Origin: Myxococcales bacterium
GTDB lineage: Bacteria; Myxococcota; UBA796; SXON01
Direction of reading: 5' to 3'
NCBI GenBank assembly: GCA_009692585.1
Contig: SHYX01000003.1
Span: 62,001-126,000 of the forward strand
Length of the DNA: 64,000 nucleotides
Positions 9,069-17,672 of the stretch are shown piece after piece. The position numbers and the translations under genes were made by a program. Under the pieces are notes generated by a model, which did not search any database, had not been told where the DNA came from, and saw only the letters and a list, made by a program, of their open reading frames with translations. The first letter of the stretch is position 1; each line of letters starts with the position of its first letter.

Positions 9069-10979
9069 CTAACGCTCCACACTGAGGGCCAGACTCAGCT
9101 CACCGCTTGACCAGCCGCCGGGCGTCGGGACGACGCGCAGTTGCCGCACCACCCGGGCCACGCACGCGCGCGCCGGCGACGGATCGACCCCCTCGGCGCG
9201 GAGATCGAGGCCCCGCAGTTGGCCATCCTGGTCCGCGCGCATCGCGAGCGTCACCGGAATCGAGGTCGCGCCCATGCCCTTGAAGCACGCCGCGATCTCC
9301 TTCGTCCGTCGCGATACCACCTCGAATGCCGTCGCAGCAAGCGTGCCGGGGGTACCGTTCCCGGCCCAGGTCAGGTCGTCGTCGAGGTCCAAGTGGACGG
9401 AGCGATCGAACGACGTCGTGTCCACCGTCACCATCTCTTCGTGCGCGCGGAAGCCGTCGTGCTCCACCCGCAGACGGAAGGGCTCGCCGGGGTGTGGCGG
9501 GGCCAGGATGAGGCTGCCGCCGGACCCCACGGGTTTGCCATCCACGCTCGCGGTGGCCGAGGCCGGATCGACACGCAGGCGGAGCACCGCGGGCTCGGGG
9601 GGCCGCTGCGCCTCCTCCCACGCGCGCCAGCCGAACCACCCGCCCACCGAGATCCCGGCCACCAACAATAGACCCAAGAGCGGAGCGACCAGCGTGGCCC
9701 GCTCGACCTCGAACTGCACGGTGCGCCGCTCGCCGTGGTCGGTGACCACGGTCAGAGACCCCAGACCGGCATTCCCGGGCAGCTTCACGGGGTCAAGCCT
9801 GATGGCGATCTCCTGCACCGCCATCTCGGGAGCCAGCGCGTCAACGAGTGGCGCCAGCCAGGCGACGTCACTCACCACCCTTCCCGGCATCTGGCCCTGC
9901 CCACCGTTTTCCACCTTCAGCACCCATACGATCGGCCGGGACCTCGGCAGCCGGAGCCGGACGGGCGACCGCGCCGACACCACCAGCCGAGGCGCGCGCC
10001 CCCGGAGCATCTGCGGGCCCGGCGCCAGGCCGATCGTACGGCCCTGGATCGAACTGACCAGAGGCGTCACCAGCGGCGGCCGCACGTCGTTGGTGCCGGG
10101 GCCCGTGGGGACGTCCATCCGAAGGGGTGGCGGTGGCGACGTCGGCTGCGGCCACGGGGCCGAGCTCTCCCCCGTTCTCATCGCCCGGGGGGCAATCCGG
10201 AGTGCCTCCGCGACCTCGGCCGGAGACGGCCGGTTCGGGACGGCTTCTCCCCCGAGCAGTTCGCCGAGCCGCTGCGACGCTTGATCAGCCTCCTCAGTGG
10301 CGTCGCCCAGTTCGGCTCGACGTGCGTCGTAGAGTGCCCGGCGCTGGGGGTCGCGGAGCATACGCCACGCGGCGTCGAGCGCCGCCAGCAAGCGACCCGC
10401 GCGCTCGAGGTCCTTGAGCGAGCGCGCCCACCGGTAGCGGTTGCGATACGCGGCCTCCAAATCGGCGGGCGTGGCCTCGGGCGAAGCTGCCAGCAACTCG
10501 TAGATGTCCATCCCGCCGACCATTCTCAGGTCCTCGTCGCCATGCGGCGACAGGTTGAACTCCCTCGCAATCGAGCCGAGGCGCGCCTCCACCACGCTGT
10601 CGTCGAGCTCCAGTCGCCGCCCGTGCGTGCGCATGGCCGCATCGGTGGCGGCGGTCCAGCCGTTCGTGTCGAGCGACTTGCGAATCAGTCCGTCCAGCTC
10701 CTCCAGCTGGGGGTTCCCGGCGCCGAAGTGCCGATCGTAGGCGTCGCGCTCTTCGATCAGGAGCCGTCTGAGGCCCGCGTTGGTCTTGATGAGGAACAGG
10801 GCCTCGGCGCGGTACTTCGGATTGGCCTGCTGCCCTTGCGCCCAGCTTCGCCGCTTCTTGAGCGCGGCATCGACCGCGCCCGCCGTCGCATCTTCGCGCA
10901 GCCCGAAGTACGCCAACGGCGTGCGGTGGCCGAGCGAAGCGAAAAATCGCTCGATGTCCTCCAGCTCCCGTCGTTCCAT
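9069..10979 (-). CDS. J-like membrane protein: two HPD-less J-like domains, TM, PEGA, AgmX-like C-terminus
   Basis: 636 residues. Residues about 18-86 and 157-225 each look like a DnaJ J domain: a start like DIYELLAASPEATPADLEAAYRN and an end like RMLRDPQRRALYDARR. In neither is the HPD tripeptide, which J proteins need to trigger Hsp70 ATPase, present at the helix II-III loop. A Pro-rich cytoplasmic linker (250-310) and a beta-rich region follow. One membrane helix lies at 430-450 (VAPLLGLLLVAGISVGGWFG). A PEGA domain follows (464-533, LRLRVDPASATASVDGKPVG). The C-terminal 90 residues resemble the AgmX/PglI C-terminal module with two conserved Cys (C565, C606). It lies 35 bp after the Hsp70 gene on the same strand, so it is probably that Hsp70's membrane partner. 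Confidence 0.8.
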   Translation of the reverse strand: MERRELEDIERFFASLGHRTPLAYFGLREDATAGAVDAALKKRRSWAQGQQANPKYRAEALFLIKTNAGLRRLLIEERDAYDRHFGAGNPQLEELDGLIRKSLDTNGWTAATDAAMRTHGRRLELDDSVVEARLGSIAREFNLSPHGDEDLRMVGGMDIYELLAASPEATPADLEAAYRNRYRWARSLKDLERAGRLLAALDAAWRMLRDPQRRALYDARRAELGDATEEADQASQRLGELLGGEAVPNRPSPAEVAEALRIAPRAMRTGESSAPWPQPTSPPPPLRMDVPTGPGTNDVRPPLVTPLVSSIQGRTIGLAPGPQMLRGRAPRLVVSARSPVRLRLPRSRPIVWVLKVENGGQGQMPGRVVSDVAWLAPLVDALAPEMAVQEIAIRLDPVKLPGNAGLGSLTVVTDHGERRTVQFEVERATLVAPLLGLLLVAGISVGGWFGWRAWEEAQRPPEPAVLRLRVDPASATASVDGKPVGSGGSLILAPPHPGEPFRLRVEHDGFRAHEEMVTVDTTSFDRSVHLDLDDDLTWAGNGTPGTLAATAFEVVSRRTKEIAACFKGMGATSIPVTLAMRADQDGQLRGLDLRAEGVDPSPARACVARVVRQLRVVPTPGGWSSGELSLALSVER

Positions 10980-11014
10980 CAGCCGAAGCCCGCCCGCGCG
11001 GCGCTCTATCTCGT

Positions 11015-12652
11015 TCAGGTGATGCGGGCCCGCCGGATCCGTTCGCGAGCCTGCGCCTTCTGCGCTTCGTCGATGCTACCGCGTAGGTTGATCCTCGCTT
11101 GCCGGGTCTGCCGCGTCTCGACGTCGGTCACGTCCACCTCGAGGATCTGGTTCACCGTGTACCGGTACACGACCTCGATCGCGGTGCCCCGCGGTCGGGG
11201 GGGCAACTGGTCGAGGATCACTTCGCCGATCACCGTCACCTCATCGCGGTTGTCCCCGTGCCCCTCCGTCACTTCGACTCGCACCGCCGTCATGTTGTCG
11301 TACGCATAGGCGAAGCGGCCACGCTTGTCGCAGGGCAAGGGCGTGAACTCAGGGATCAGATTGACGATCCGCTCCTTGAGGTTGGCGTCGAGCACCACGA
11401 TTCCCAGCGGGTGGGTCGCGATGTCGGTGATGCGGACCCCCGGCAGCCCGACCGGCGTCGAGGAGACCGGGGTGGGTGCGGACTTCGGCGAGAACGGCAG
11501 GTCGGCCGCCGCATCGAGAACGCCACCTTCGGGGAGGGTGCCCGTGGTCGACAGTCGGTAGGCCTGCAACGCCGGATGTTCCACACGATGGCGGAATACC
11601 GCCGCCAGCCCCGCGCCAACGGCAACGCACTCATCGGGGTTGACGCCGCGCGCCGCTTCTTTCCCCGAGAGTCGGCGGAGCATCACGTGCACCATCGGCA
11701 TGCGGGTTGATCCACCGGCGAGGATGAAGTCGTCGATGTCGCTCCACTTCATCCGCGCCTTCTCGAGCACGATGTTGCAGGTGTCCTCACACTGCTGGAG
11801 CAGATCGGCCGACAGCGCTTCGAACTCCTCGCGGGTCACGGCGACCACCGCCCGGTGACCGCGGTAGTTCACGGGAATGACGGCGCGGGGCTTGGTGGAG
11901 AGCGAAATCTTGGCGTGGAGGCAACGTTCGTACAGCTCTTGGTAGGGCTGCGGATCATCGCGCGGATCCAAGCCGAACTGCTGAAGGAAGGCGTCCGCGA
12001 CGTGGTTGAGGAGGCGATCGTCCCAGTCCTTACCGCCGAGCTCCGCGTTGCCATCACTCGCGACGGTCCGCAAGGACGTCCCCCGGATCTCCATCACCGT
12101 CACATCGAAGGTGCCGCCGCCGAGGTCGAACACCAGGATGTTGCGATCGGTGCCCAGACGCTCCAGCCCGTACGAGATGGCCGCGGCCGTGGGCTCGTTG
12201 ATGATCGAGAGCACATTGAAGCCGGCGAGAGAGCCGGCGTCCGCCGTGGCGGAACGCTGGGCGGCGTTGAAGTAGGCCGGCACCGTGATGACCGCGTCGT
12301 TGATCGGACGGCCCAGCGCCTCTTCGGCGTCATCCTTCAGCTTCCGAAGAATGATCGCCGATAGTTCCTGCGGCGTGTAGGACTTGCCGAAGAACTCGAG
12401 GGTGTAATCCGGTTCCCCCATGTAGCGCTTGACGAAGCGAACCACGTTGGTGGCGTCCACCACCACCATTTTCACTGCTTCTTCGCCGACGACACACGCC
12501 TCCTTGTCGTAGAAGTGAATCACCGATGCGGTGGTCGAATGTCCTTCGGCGTTGGGGAGGATGTTGCACTTTCCGTGCCGATCGACGAAGGCCATGGCCG
12601 AAAAGGTCGTCCCCAGATCGATCCCGAGGATGAGGCTGTCGTCCGGCGCCAT
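11015..12652 (-). CDS. Hsp70 family chaperone lacking the alpha-helical lid (SglK-like)
   Basis: 545 residues from ATG at 12652, one base after the GrpE-like stop. A longer upstream frame is rejected because the Hsp70 opening GIDLGTTFSAMAFVD starts here. The nucleotide-binding domain (1-355) has the phosphate motifs DLGTT, FDLGGGTFDV (175-184) and LAGGSTRMPM (311-320). A 50-residue Pro/Ser-rich insertion (355-405) separates it from the beta substrate domain (407-525). The usual interdomain linker VLLLD is replaced by VRITDIATHPLG. The protein ends after a short basic helix, so the lid and EEVD-like tail of DnaK (about 638 residues) are missing. Resembles dedicated Hsp70s such as M. xanthus SglK rather than the housekeeping DnaK. 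Confidence 0.92.
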   Translation of the reverse strand: MAPDDSLILGIDLGTTFSAMAFVDRHGKCNILPNAEGHSTTASVIHFYDKEACVVGEEAVKMVVVDATNVVRFVKRYMGEPDYTLEFFGKSYTPQELSAIILRKLKDDAEEALGRPINDAVITVPAYFNAAQRSATADAGSLAGFNVLSIINEPTAAAISYGLERLGTDRNILVFDLGGGTFDVTVMEIRGTSLRTVASDGNAELGGKDWDDRLLNHVADAFLQQFGLDPRDDPQPYQELYERCLHAKISLSTKPRAVIPVNYRGHRAVVAVTREEFEALSADLLQQCEDTCNIVLEKARMKWSDIDDFILAGGSTRMPMVHVMLRRLSGKEAARGVNPDECVAVGAGLAAVFRHRVEHPALQAYRLSTTGTLPEGGVLDAAADLPFSPKSAPTPVSSTPVGLPGVRITDIATHPLGIVVLDANLKERIVNLIPEFTPLPCDKRGRFAYAYDNMTAVRVEVTEGHGDNRDEVTVIGEVILDQLPPRPRGTAIEVVYRYTVNQILEVDVTDVETRQTRQARINLRGSIDEAQKAQARERIRRARIT

Positions 12653-12653
12653 C

Positions 12654-13148
12654 TCAGTCCTTGCCGGACCCGCCGTCGGCTCCGACACGGTACACGGACA
12701 CCTCTTCGGCCCGGAGGATGCGGTCGTTGCGCTGGAAGCCGCGCTTGAGCACCGCCTCGACCTTCCAGTCGTCGGCCGCGGTCGCTGCCGGGGCGATGCG
12801 CACGGCCTTGTGGAGCCGGCGGTCGAAGCGATCCACCGACTCGCAGGGGACGACGTCGCGACGGTAGAGGAGCTCGAGGAACTCATCCAGGAGGTACTGG
12901 AAGCTGTCAGCGACCACGTCGGGGCTCATCTCCCGCCGCTCGAGCGACTCATGGAACCAGTTGAGCGAGTCGTAGAACAGCAGCAGATCCAGGAGGAAGG
13001 GCTTTTCAGCCTGGAACATGAAGTCTTCTTTGTACTGCTTGAGCTCCTCGTATAGCGTGTCGAAGGCCTTCTGTTGGACCGCGTCCTGCCGACCGCGCTC
13101 GCGCAAGATGGCGGCGATCTCGTCGACACGTTTTTCGATGGTGGACAT
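12654..13148 (-). CDS. GrpE-like nucleotide exchange factor (GrpS-like)
   Basis: 164 residues. The first 95 are mainly helical and coiled-coil-like (VDEIAAILRERGRQDAVQQKAFDTLYEELKQ is split here only for length), followed by LLLFYDSLNWFHESLE and VVADSFQYLLDEFLELL. The C-terminal part VEAVLKRGFQRNDRILRAEEVSVYR has the beta-wing signature of GrpE (V-x-x-GF/Y...RILRxAxV). GrpE releases ADP from Hsp70. The N-terminal disordered tail of standard GrpE (about 190-200 residues) is absent. It sits between two Hsp70 genes, 1 bp before one and abutting the other, so it could serve both. In M. xanthus the sglK gene is likewise paired with a grpE homologue, grpS. Confidence 0.85.
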   Translation of the reverse strand: MSTIEKRVDEIAAILRERGRQDAVQQKAFDTLYEELKQYKEDFMFQAEKPFLLDLLLFYDSLNWFHESLERREMSPDVVADSFQYLLDEFLELLYRRDVVPCESVDRFDRRLHKAVRIAPAATAADDWKVEAVLKRGFQRNDRILRAEEVSVYRVGADGGSGKD

Positions 13149-15149
13149 TCAGGCTCCTTGCCCAAGTTCGGTGGCGAGGTTGATGAAGGTGCCCTGGAGC
13201 TCAATCGACTCGGTGCAGTAGTGAAAGTCCTCGGGCCGCGAGGCCAGGGCGCGCAGGAACTCGGGACGCACGTGCTGTCCCACCCCGATGGTCACCACGC
13301 GCCCGCCCTGCGACCGGATGCGATGCGCTTCGTTCTGGGCGGCCTCGGGATCGTCCGGGTGGCCATCGGTGACCACCACGAAGACGCGCTGGACGCCGGC
13401 GCGGGACTTCATCAAGTCTCTCGCGGTGTTGAGCCCCTCCGCCATGGGGGTACCGCCGATGGGCGTGAGCCCGGCCACTGCCTCGCGCAAGCGGCGCACG
13501 TCGGCCGTCAGCGCACACCGGAGGCCGCCGGGAAACGCCACCAGCCCCACGGTGCGGTTGGGCCCCAGCGTGCGCTCCGCGAACATCACCGCCGCGGCTC
13601 GCGCGTCGTCGATGTTTCGACCGTACATCGAGCCGGAGCAGTCCATCAGCAGCACGATCGCCATCGGCGCCCGATCCTTCGCCAGGTCTTCGAGGGTGAC
13701 CGTCCCCGCGGCGAGACGGTGCGCCAGCGTCTGGCCGCTGTCCAGGTCCATCGCTTCGACCTCGACGATGCCGTTGGCGTTGTAGCGATAGGTGACGGCC
13801 AGCCTGGACTTACCGGCCGTTCGGCTCGGGATTCCGTAGAACTCGAAGTGCCCGAGGACGTTGCATTCCAGCGGATCGTCGTTCTCGCCCTGGACCAGCC
13901 ACAGGTCCATCGTGGTCTGGCCGTCGTGGGTGGTGACGTAGTCGTCGCGGGAGCGATCGCAGGGGATCCGGCTGTTCCGCTCGATGATTCGCGAGTTGTA
14001 GAGTCCGCCCTCCCGGTAGACGACCATGCCCAGCGAGTGGCTGGTGACGTCGTGGGTGCGGATGTCGACCGGCGGAGCCTCGCCCGCGATGCGGCTGGCC
14101 TCGATGGCCGCCGTCAACGCGGCCCCGAGCGAGACACACTCGTCCGGATTGATGTCGACCGCCGGCTCCTTGCCGAAGCGGCGGCGGATCATCTCGCGCA
14201 CCATCGGCATCCGGGTCGACCCGCCTGCCAGCACGATGGTGTCGATGTCCTCGGGGGTGAGCTTCGCGTCGTCGAGCACGTCCCGGGTCAGCGCCTCGCA
14301 CCGGGCCAATAGCGGCGAGGTGAGGTCCTCGAAGGTCTCCCGGCTCAGCTCGAGTCGGAGGATCTTGCCGCGGAAGTCGTAGAAGAGCTGGACCTTCGGG
14401 CGCTTGCTGAGCGACAGCTTGGCGCTGGTGCACTTGCTGCGCAGGTCGTGGTACGCCGCGAGGTCGTCGAGGGGGTCGAACCCATGCCGCTGATGGAACT
14501 GGTCGGCCGCATGGCGAATCAGCGCGTCGTCCCAGTCCTTGCCCCCGAGCTGATGGTCGCCGGTGGTGGCCAGGACGGTGATCTCGTGATCCTTGATGTG
14601 GACGATGCTGACGTCGAAGGTGCCGCCACCGAGATCGAACACCAGGAGTCGCTTGTCGACGCCGGGGTTGGCCAGACCGTAGGCGTACGCGGCGGAGGTG
14701 GGCTCGTTGAGCAGCGCCAGGACCTTGAACCCCGCCAGTTCGCCGGCCCGAATCGTCGCGCTGCGTTGTTTGTGGCCGAAGTAGGCGGGAACGGTGATGA
14801 CGGCCTGATCGACTCGGTGACCGAGGCGCAGTTCGGCGTCATGCTTGAGCTTGGCGATGACGAAGCTGGAGAGCTTCTCGGCACTGTAGGACTCCCCCCG
14901 GTACTCGAAGCAGTAGTCGTCGTCACCCATGTGGCGCTTGACGAACTCGACGACCTGCTCGGGATAGGCGACGGCCGCCTGCTTGGCGTAGGTACCGATG
15001 ATGATGTCGTCGCCCTCGAACAGCACCACCGACGGGGTGATTCGTTCCCCTTCGGCGTTGTGCAAGATCTCCGGCACGCCGAACTTGTTGACGTAGGCAA
15101 TCGCGGAGAAGGTCGTGCCGAGGTCGATTCCGACGGCGCGGGTGGTCAT
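13149..15149 (-). CDS. Hsp70-von Willebrand A fusion protein
   Basis: 666 residues from ATG at 15149 (ATGA overlap with maf). A full Hsp70 nucleotide-binding domain fills residues 5-350: GIDLGTTFSA, FDLGGGTFDVS (171-181) and LAGGSTRMPM (307-316). A beta substrate-binding domain follows (about 362-485). The position where DnaK carries its helical lid is instead a complete VWA domain (495-666). Its metal site (MIDAS) is intact: DCSGS (Asp503, Ser505, Ser507), Thr567 in GGTPMAEGL and Asp595 in VVTDGHPDD. The linker DIRTHDVTSHSLG lacks the DnaK VLLLD motif. VWA domains make metal-dependent protein contacts, so this protein probably docks to a partner while cycling ATP. Next gene on the same strand is the GrpE-like factor. 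Confidence 0.92.
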   Translation of the reverse strand: MTTRAVGIDLGTTFSAIAYVNKFGVPEILHNAEGERITPSVVLFEGDDIIIGTYAKQAAVAYPEQVVEFVKRHMGDDDYCFEYRGESYSAEKLSSFVIAKLKHDAELRLGHRVDQAVITVPAYFGHKQRSATIRAGELAGFKVLALLNEPTSAAYAYGLANPGVDKRLLVFDLGGGTFDVSIVHIKDHEITVLATTGDHQLGGKDWDDALIRHAADQFHQRHGFDPLDDLAAYHDLRSKCTSAKLSLSKRPKVQLFYDFRGKILRLELSRETFEDLTSPLLARCEALTRDVLDDAKLTPEDIDTIVLAGGSTRMPMVREMIRRRFGKEPAVDINPDECVSLGAALTAAIEASRIAGEAPPVDIRTHDVTSHSLGMVVYREGGLYNSRIIERNSRIPCDRSRDDYVTTHDGQTTMDLWLVQGENDDPLECNVLGHFEFYGIPSRTAGKSRLAVTYRYNANGIVEVEAMDLDSGQTLAHRLAAGTVTLEDLAKDRAPMAIVLLMDCSGSMYGRNIDDARAAAVMFAERTLGPNRTVGLVAFPGGLRCALTADVRRLREAVAGLTPIGGTPMAEGLNTARDLMKSRAGVQRVFVVVTDGHPDDPEAAQNEAHRIRSQGGRVVTIGVGQHVRPEFLRALASRPEDFHYCTESIELQGTFINLATELGQGA

Positions 15150-15775
15150 GCGGGCGATCCGTGCGGGGGCGGGCGCTTTATATGCCAATCCGCCCGCCGT
15201 CGCCATCCGAGAGAGCGAAGCGCATCCAAGACCTGATACACCGGCAGTCCGACGACGGTGAACCAGTCGCCCTCGACCTTGTCGATCAGCCAGGCGCCCG
15301 GCCCCTCGGCGCGGTAGCCACCGGCGCAATTCCTGCCGTCCTCCGTCGCGACATATTCCGACAGCTCCTCGTCGGTCAGGTCGGCCCGCAACGTGACCCG
15401 CGCTTGAACGACGAAATCCCGGCGCGCGGTGGGCGTCACCACCGAGACCCCGTCGGTCAGCACATGCGTGCGCCCGCGCAGCGCCTGGAGCTGGGCGAGG
15501 TGCGCCCCCGCGTCGGCCGGCTTCCCGAACAGCGTACTGCCGAGGTGGATCACCTGATCGCTGGCGATGACCACGCAGTCCGGCGCGGCGACCGAGTCCG
15601 CCTTGGCACGGGCGCGGGCGCTGGCCAGCGCCACGGGGTCGTCATCGAGGATGGTGGCCTCGTCGACAAGGGGCGACACGGCGTCGACGTCCAATCCCAC
15701 CTGGGCGCAGATCGCCAAGCGCCACGGCGAGGTCGAGGCGAGCAGCAGGCGGAGCCCGGCGGGTGGGGACAGCAT
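15146..15775 (-). CDS. maf: Maf family nucleotide pyrophosphatase
   Basis: 209 residues with the Maf opening RLLLASTSPWRLAI, the catalytic-region motif VIASDQVIHLG (Asp of the ASDQ motif) and GKPADAGAHLAQLQALRGRTH. The C-terminal motif is NCAGGYRAEGPGAWLIDKVEGDWFTVVGLPV. Maf proteins hydrolyse dTTP/UTP and modified nucleotides to monophosphates and act in house-cleaning; overproduction blocks septation. ATSP of the first motif and the SDQ Asp agree with the YhdE-type subgroup, although subtype assignment is inference. Its stop overlaps the Hsp70-VWA start (ATGA), and it may lead the chaperone operon. It diverges from the UDG-like gene with 34 bp between starts. Confidence 0.93.
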   Translation of the reverse strand: MLSPPAGLRLLLASTSPWRLAICAQVGLDVDAVSPLVDEATILDDDPVALASARARAKADSVAAPDCVVIASDQVIHLGSTLFGKPADAGAHLAQLQALRGRTHVLTDGVSVVTPTARRDFVVQARVTLRADLTDEELSEYVATEDGRNCAGGYRAEGPGAWLIDKVEGDWFTVVGLPVYQVLDALRSLGWRRRADWHIKRPPPHGSPA

Positions 15776-15809
15776 CGACGGGACGGGACGATTGGTATAC
15801 CACAGGCCG

Positions 15810-16532
15810 GTGTCGGACTTTCACGATCAGCTCGCCGCGCTGGTGGCCGACACCGCAGCCACGCTCGAGGCGCTGCGCTTGCAGGGCGCCATCGTGCTGC
15901 CACGGGGGGACCCGCTGCCGCTCGGGGCCCTGCCGGAACGTCCAGTTCACCCAGTGACGGCAAAGCCACTGGCCGCGCCGACGTCGCCACCGCCCCGCCC
16001 CTCACCGTCGAGTCCCGTACCCGCCGCGACCGGCGGCGGCGTGCTCCCGCTGCTGGGGGGGTGGGCCGCGTTGGCGGAGGGCCCCGCCGAGCGCCTGGCG
16101 AAGGTCATCGCGGCGCTGGGCGAGCGCTGCGAGGGCTGCGGCGAGCCCCCGCTGGTCGGAGTCGGCGCGCTCAGAAGCGGGCTGGTCCTGGTCTGCGACC
16201 GGCTCACGGCCGCCGGCCAGGGCATGCTCACCAACATGCTGGTCAAGGTCGTCAACGTCGAGCCGGGGGACATCTGGACCGTGACGCCCCGCCCGTGCGG
16301 AGCCTGCGCGATCGGGCTGGCCCAGCAGGTCCAGGCGATCCGGCCCCGCGCCGCGCTCGCCCTGGGCGCCGATGCGGCCCGGTTGGTGGGGCTCACCGAG
16401 CGCGGAACGTGGGGCAGCTGGGCGGGCGTCTCCGCCATCACGACGTGGCACCCGGCGGAGATCGAGGTGGGACCGCCGCCGCGGAAGCGGGCGGCCTTCG
16501 AGGTGCTGACGGAGTTGGCGCGGCGGAGGTAG
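15810..16532 (+). CDS. Uracil-DNA glycosylase superfamily-like protein, catalytic motif missing
   Basis: About 240 residues from GTG at 15810. Residues 1-80 are a low-complexity Pro/Ala-rich head. From CEGCGEPPLVGVGALRSG onward the order of elements matches family 4/5 uracil-DNA glycosylases: a CxxC near the start, a second CxxC (RPCGACAIGL) that could complete an Fe-S site, a QVQAIRPRAALALGADAARL strand-helix, and ITTWHPAEI in place of the HPA motif. The first catalytic motif (GEAPG-type) is not present; the equivalent segment reads VCDRLTAAGQGM. It may be a DNA-binding relative without glycosylase activity, or one with altered chemistry. Recognition rests on motif order, so family placement is moderate. 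Confidence 0.6.
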   Translation: MSDFHDQLAALVADTAATLEALRLQGAIVLPRGDPLPLGALPERPVHPVTAKPLAAPTSPPPRPSPSSPVPAATGGGVLPLLGGWAALAEGPAERLAKVIAALGERCEGCGEPPLVGVGALRSGLVLVCDRLTAAGQGMLTNMLVKVVNVEPGDIWTVTPRPCGACAIGLAQQVQAIRPRAALALGADAARLVGLTERGTWGSWAGVSAITTWHPAEIEVGPPPRKRAAFEVLTELARRR

Positions 16533-16598
16533 GCGGACGGGGGGCGCCCGGCCTCCCCGGAGCGGCGACCTGATGCCCCGGGGCGCTGCGGTCGCCCC

Positions 16599-17672
16599 CT
16601 ACTTCCGTTTGACCTTCACGTCCTTCAGCAACGCCGCGAACAAATCAAAACCCTGCCGCAGCGGCGCGCCACCATCAACGCCCGGCGGGGGGGCGCCCGG
16701 CGGGGACCCCGCCGCCCGGACGCTGAGTTCGACGCGGCGGCGGGGACGGTCGATCGCCAGCACGCGAACGGTGACGACGTCCCCCTCCTTGACCACTTCG
16801 CTGGGGTGCTTCAGCCGACGGTCGGCGAGGTTGGAGATGTGAACCAGACCTTCGATTCCGTTGGGCAAGGCCACGAACGCCCCGAAGTCGGCAAGCTTCG
16901 TGACCGTACCCTCGACCACCTCGTTGACCTGGAGCGCGCCGTACCGCTCCGACTGCCGGGCGCGCTCCTCCTCCTCCACCAGGACGCGTCGCGACACTAC
17001 AACGTCGCGACCCCGGATGTCGTGGATCAGGAACGGCAGGCTCTGCCCCACGTGTTCGGCGGCGCCGGTCTCGTTGACGGACGTGTGGGAGCCAGGACAG
17101 AACGCGGCGATGCCGTCGGCGAGCGCGACCTGCCAGCCCGCATCCGAAACCGAGCTGATTCTTCCCACGACCGGCATCTTCGCCGACATCGCCTCGGCCA
17201 GCATCTCCCGAGCGGCCCCACCGCTGGGCGTGCGCGTCAGGCGAACCTCGCCCTCGGTGGACAACACGAAGGCATCCACCATCTCGCCGAGAACGACCTC
17301 GCCCAGCTCCATGCGGTCCAGCGCGGCGTCGGCTTTGCCGCCCACGTCGACAAACACCGCCTGCTGACCCACACTGGTCACCGGCCCGCGGACCCGCTGC
17401 CCGACGCGGAGACCGGTGGTGCGGCGGGCGCCGCCGAATTCTTCCATCAGCGCCGCGACATCGGCCCGGTCCATCCCGGCGACGACACGAAGCCCGTCGA
17501 AGTCGGTCGGCGCTCGGTCCGGCGGCGGCGCCACGGCGGCCGGGGCGGGCGCGGCAGGAGCGGCCCGGACCACCGCCGGCGACCGTGGCGTTTCGGGAGC
17601 TGCCGGCGCCGCCTCCTCGGCGGTGTCGCGGGGTCCACGGCGGCGGGAGGGTCGGCGTTGCAGGTCGGACAC
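16599..17672 (-). CDS. S1 RNA-binding domain protein (three S1 repeats)
   Basis: 357 residues from GTG at 17672. After an Ala/Pro-rich head (1-90) come three S1/OB-fold repeats. The first begins GLRVGQRVRGPVTSVGQQAVFVDVGGKAD. The second begins MPVVGRISSVSDAGWQVALADGI and is the most divergent. The third is the best: VVEGTVTKLADFGAFVALPNGIEGLVHISNL...HPSEVVKEGDVVTVRVLAID. Related to ribosomal protein S1 and to three-repeat S1 proteins of deltaproteobacteria, shorter than the six-repeat RpsA. Probably binds RNA and modulates translation or decay. A longer frame reaches 18200 but loses coding character and overlaps queA on the other strand, so GTG 17672 is chosen. It ends convergent with the UDG-like gene, 66 bp apart. 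Confidence 0.85.
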   Translation of the reverse strand: MSDLQRRPSRRRGPRDTAEEAAPAAPETPRSPAVVRAAPAAPAPAAVAPPPDRAPTDFDGLRVVAGMDRADVAALMEEFGGARRTTGLRVGQRVRGPVTSVGQQAVFVDVGGKADAALDRMELGEVVLGEMVDAFVLSTEGEVRLTRTPSGGAAREMLAEAMSAKMPVVGRISSVSDAGWQVALADGIAAFCPGSHTSVNETGAAEHVGQSLPFLIHDIRGRDVVVSRRVLVEEEERARQSERYGALQVNEVVEGTVTKLADFGAFVALPNGIEGLVHISNLADRRLKHPSEVVKEGDVVTVRVLAIDRPRRRVELSVRAAGSPPGAPPPGVDGGAPLRQGFDLFAALLKDVKVKRK

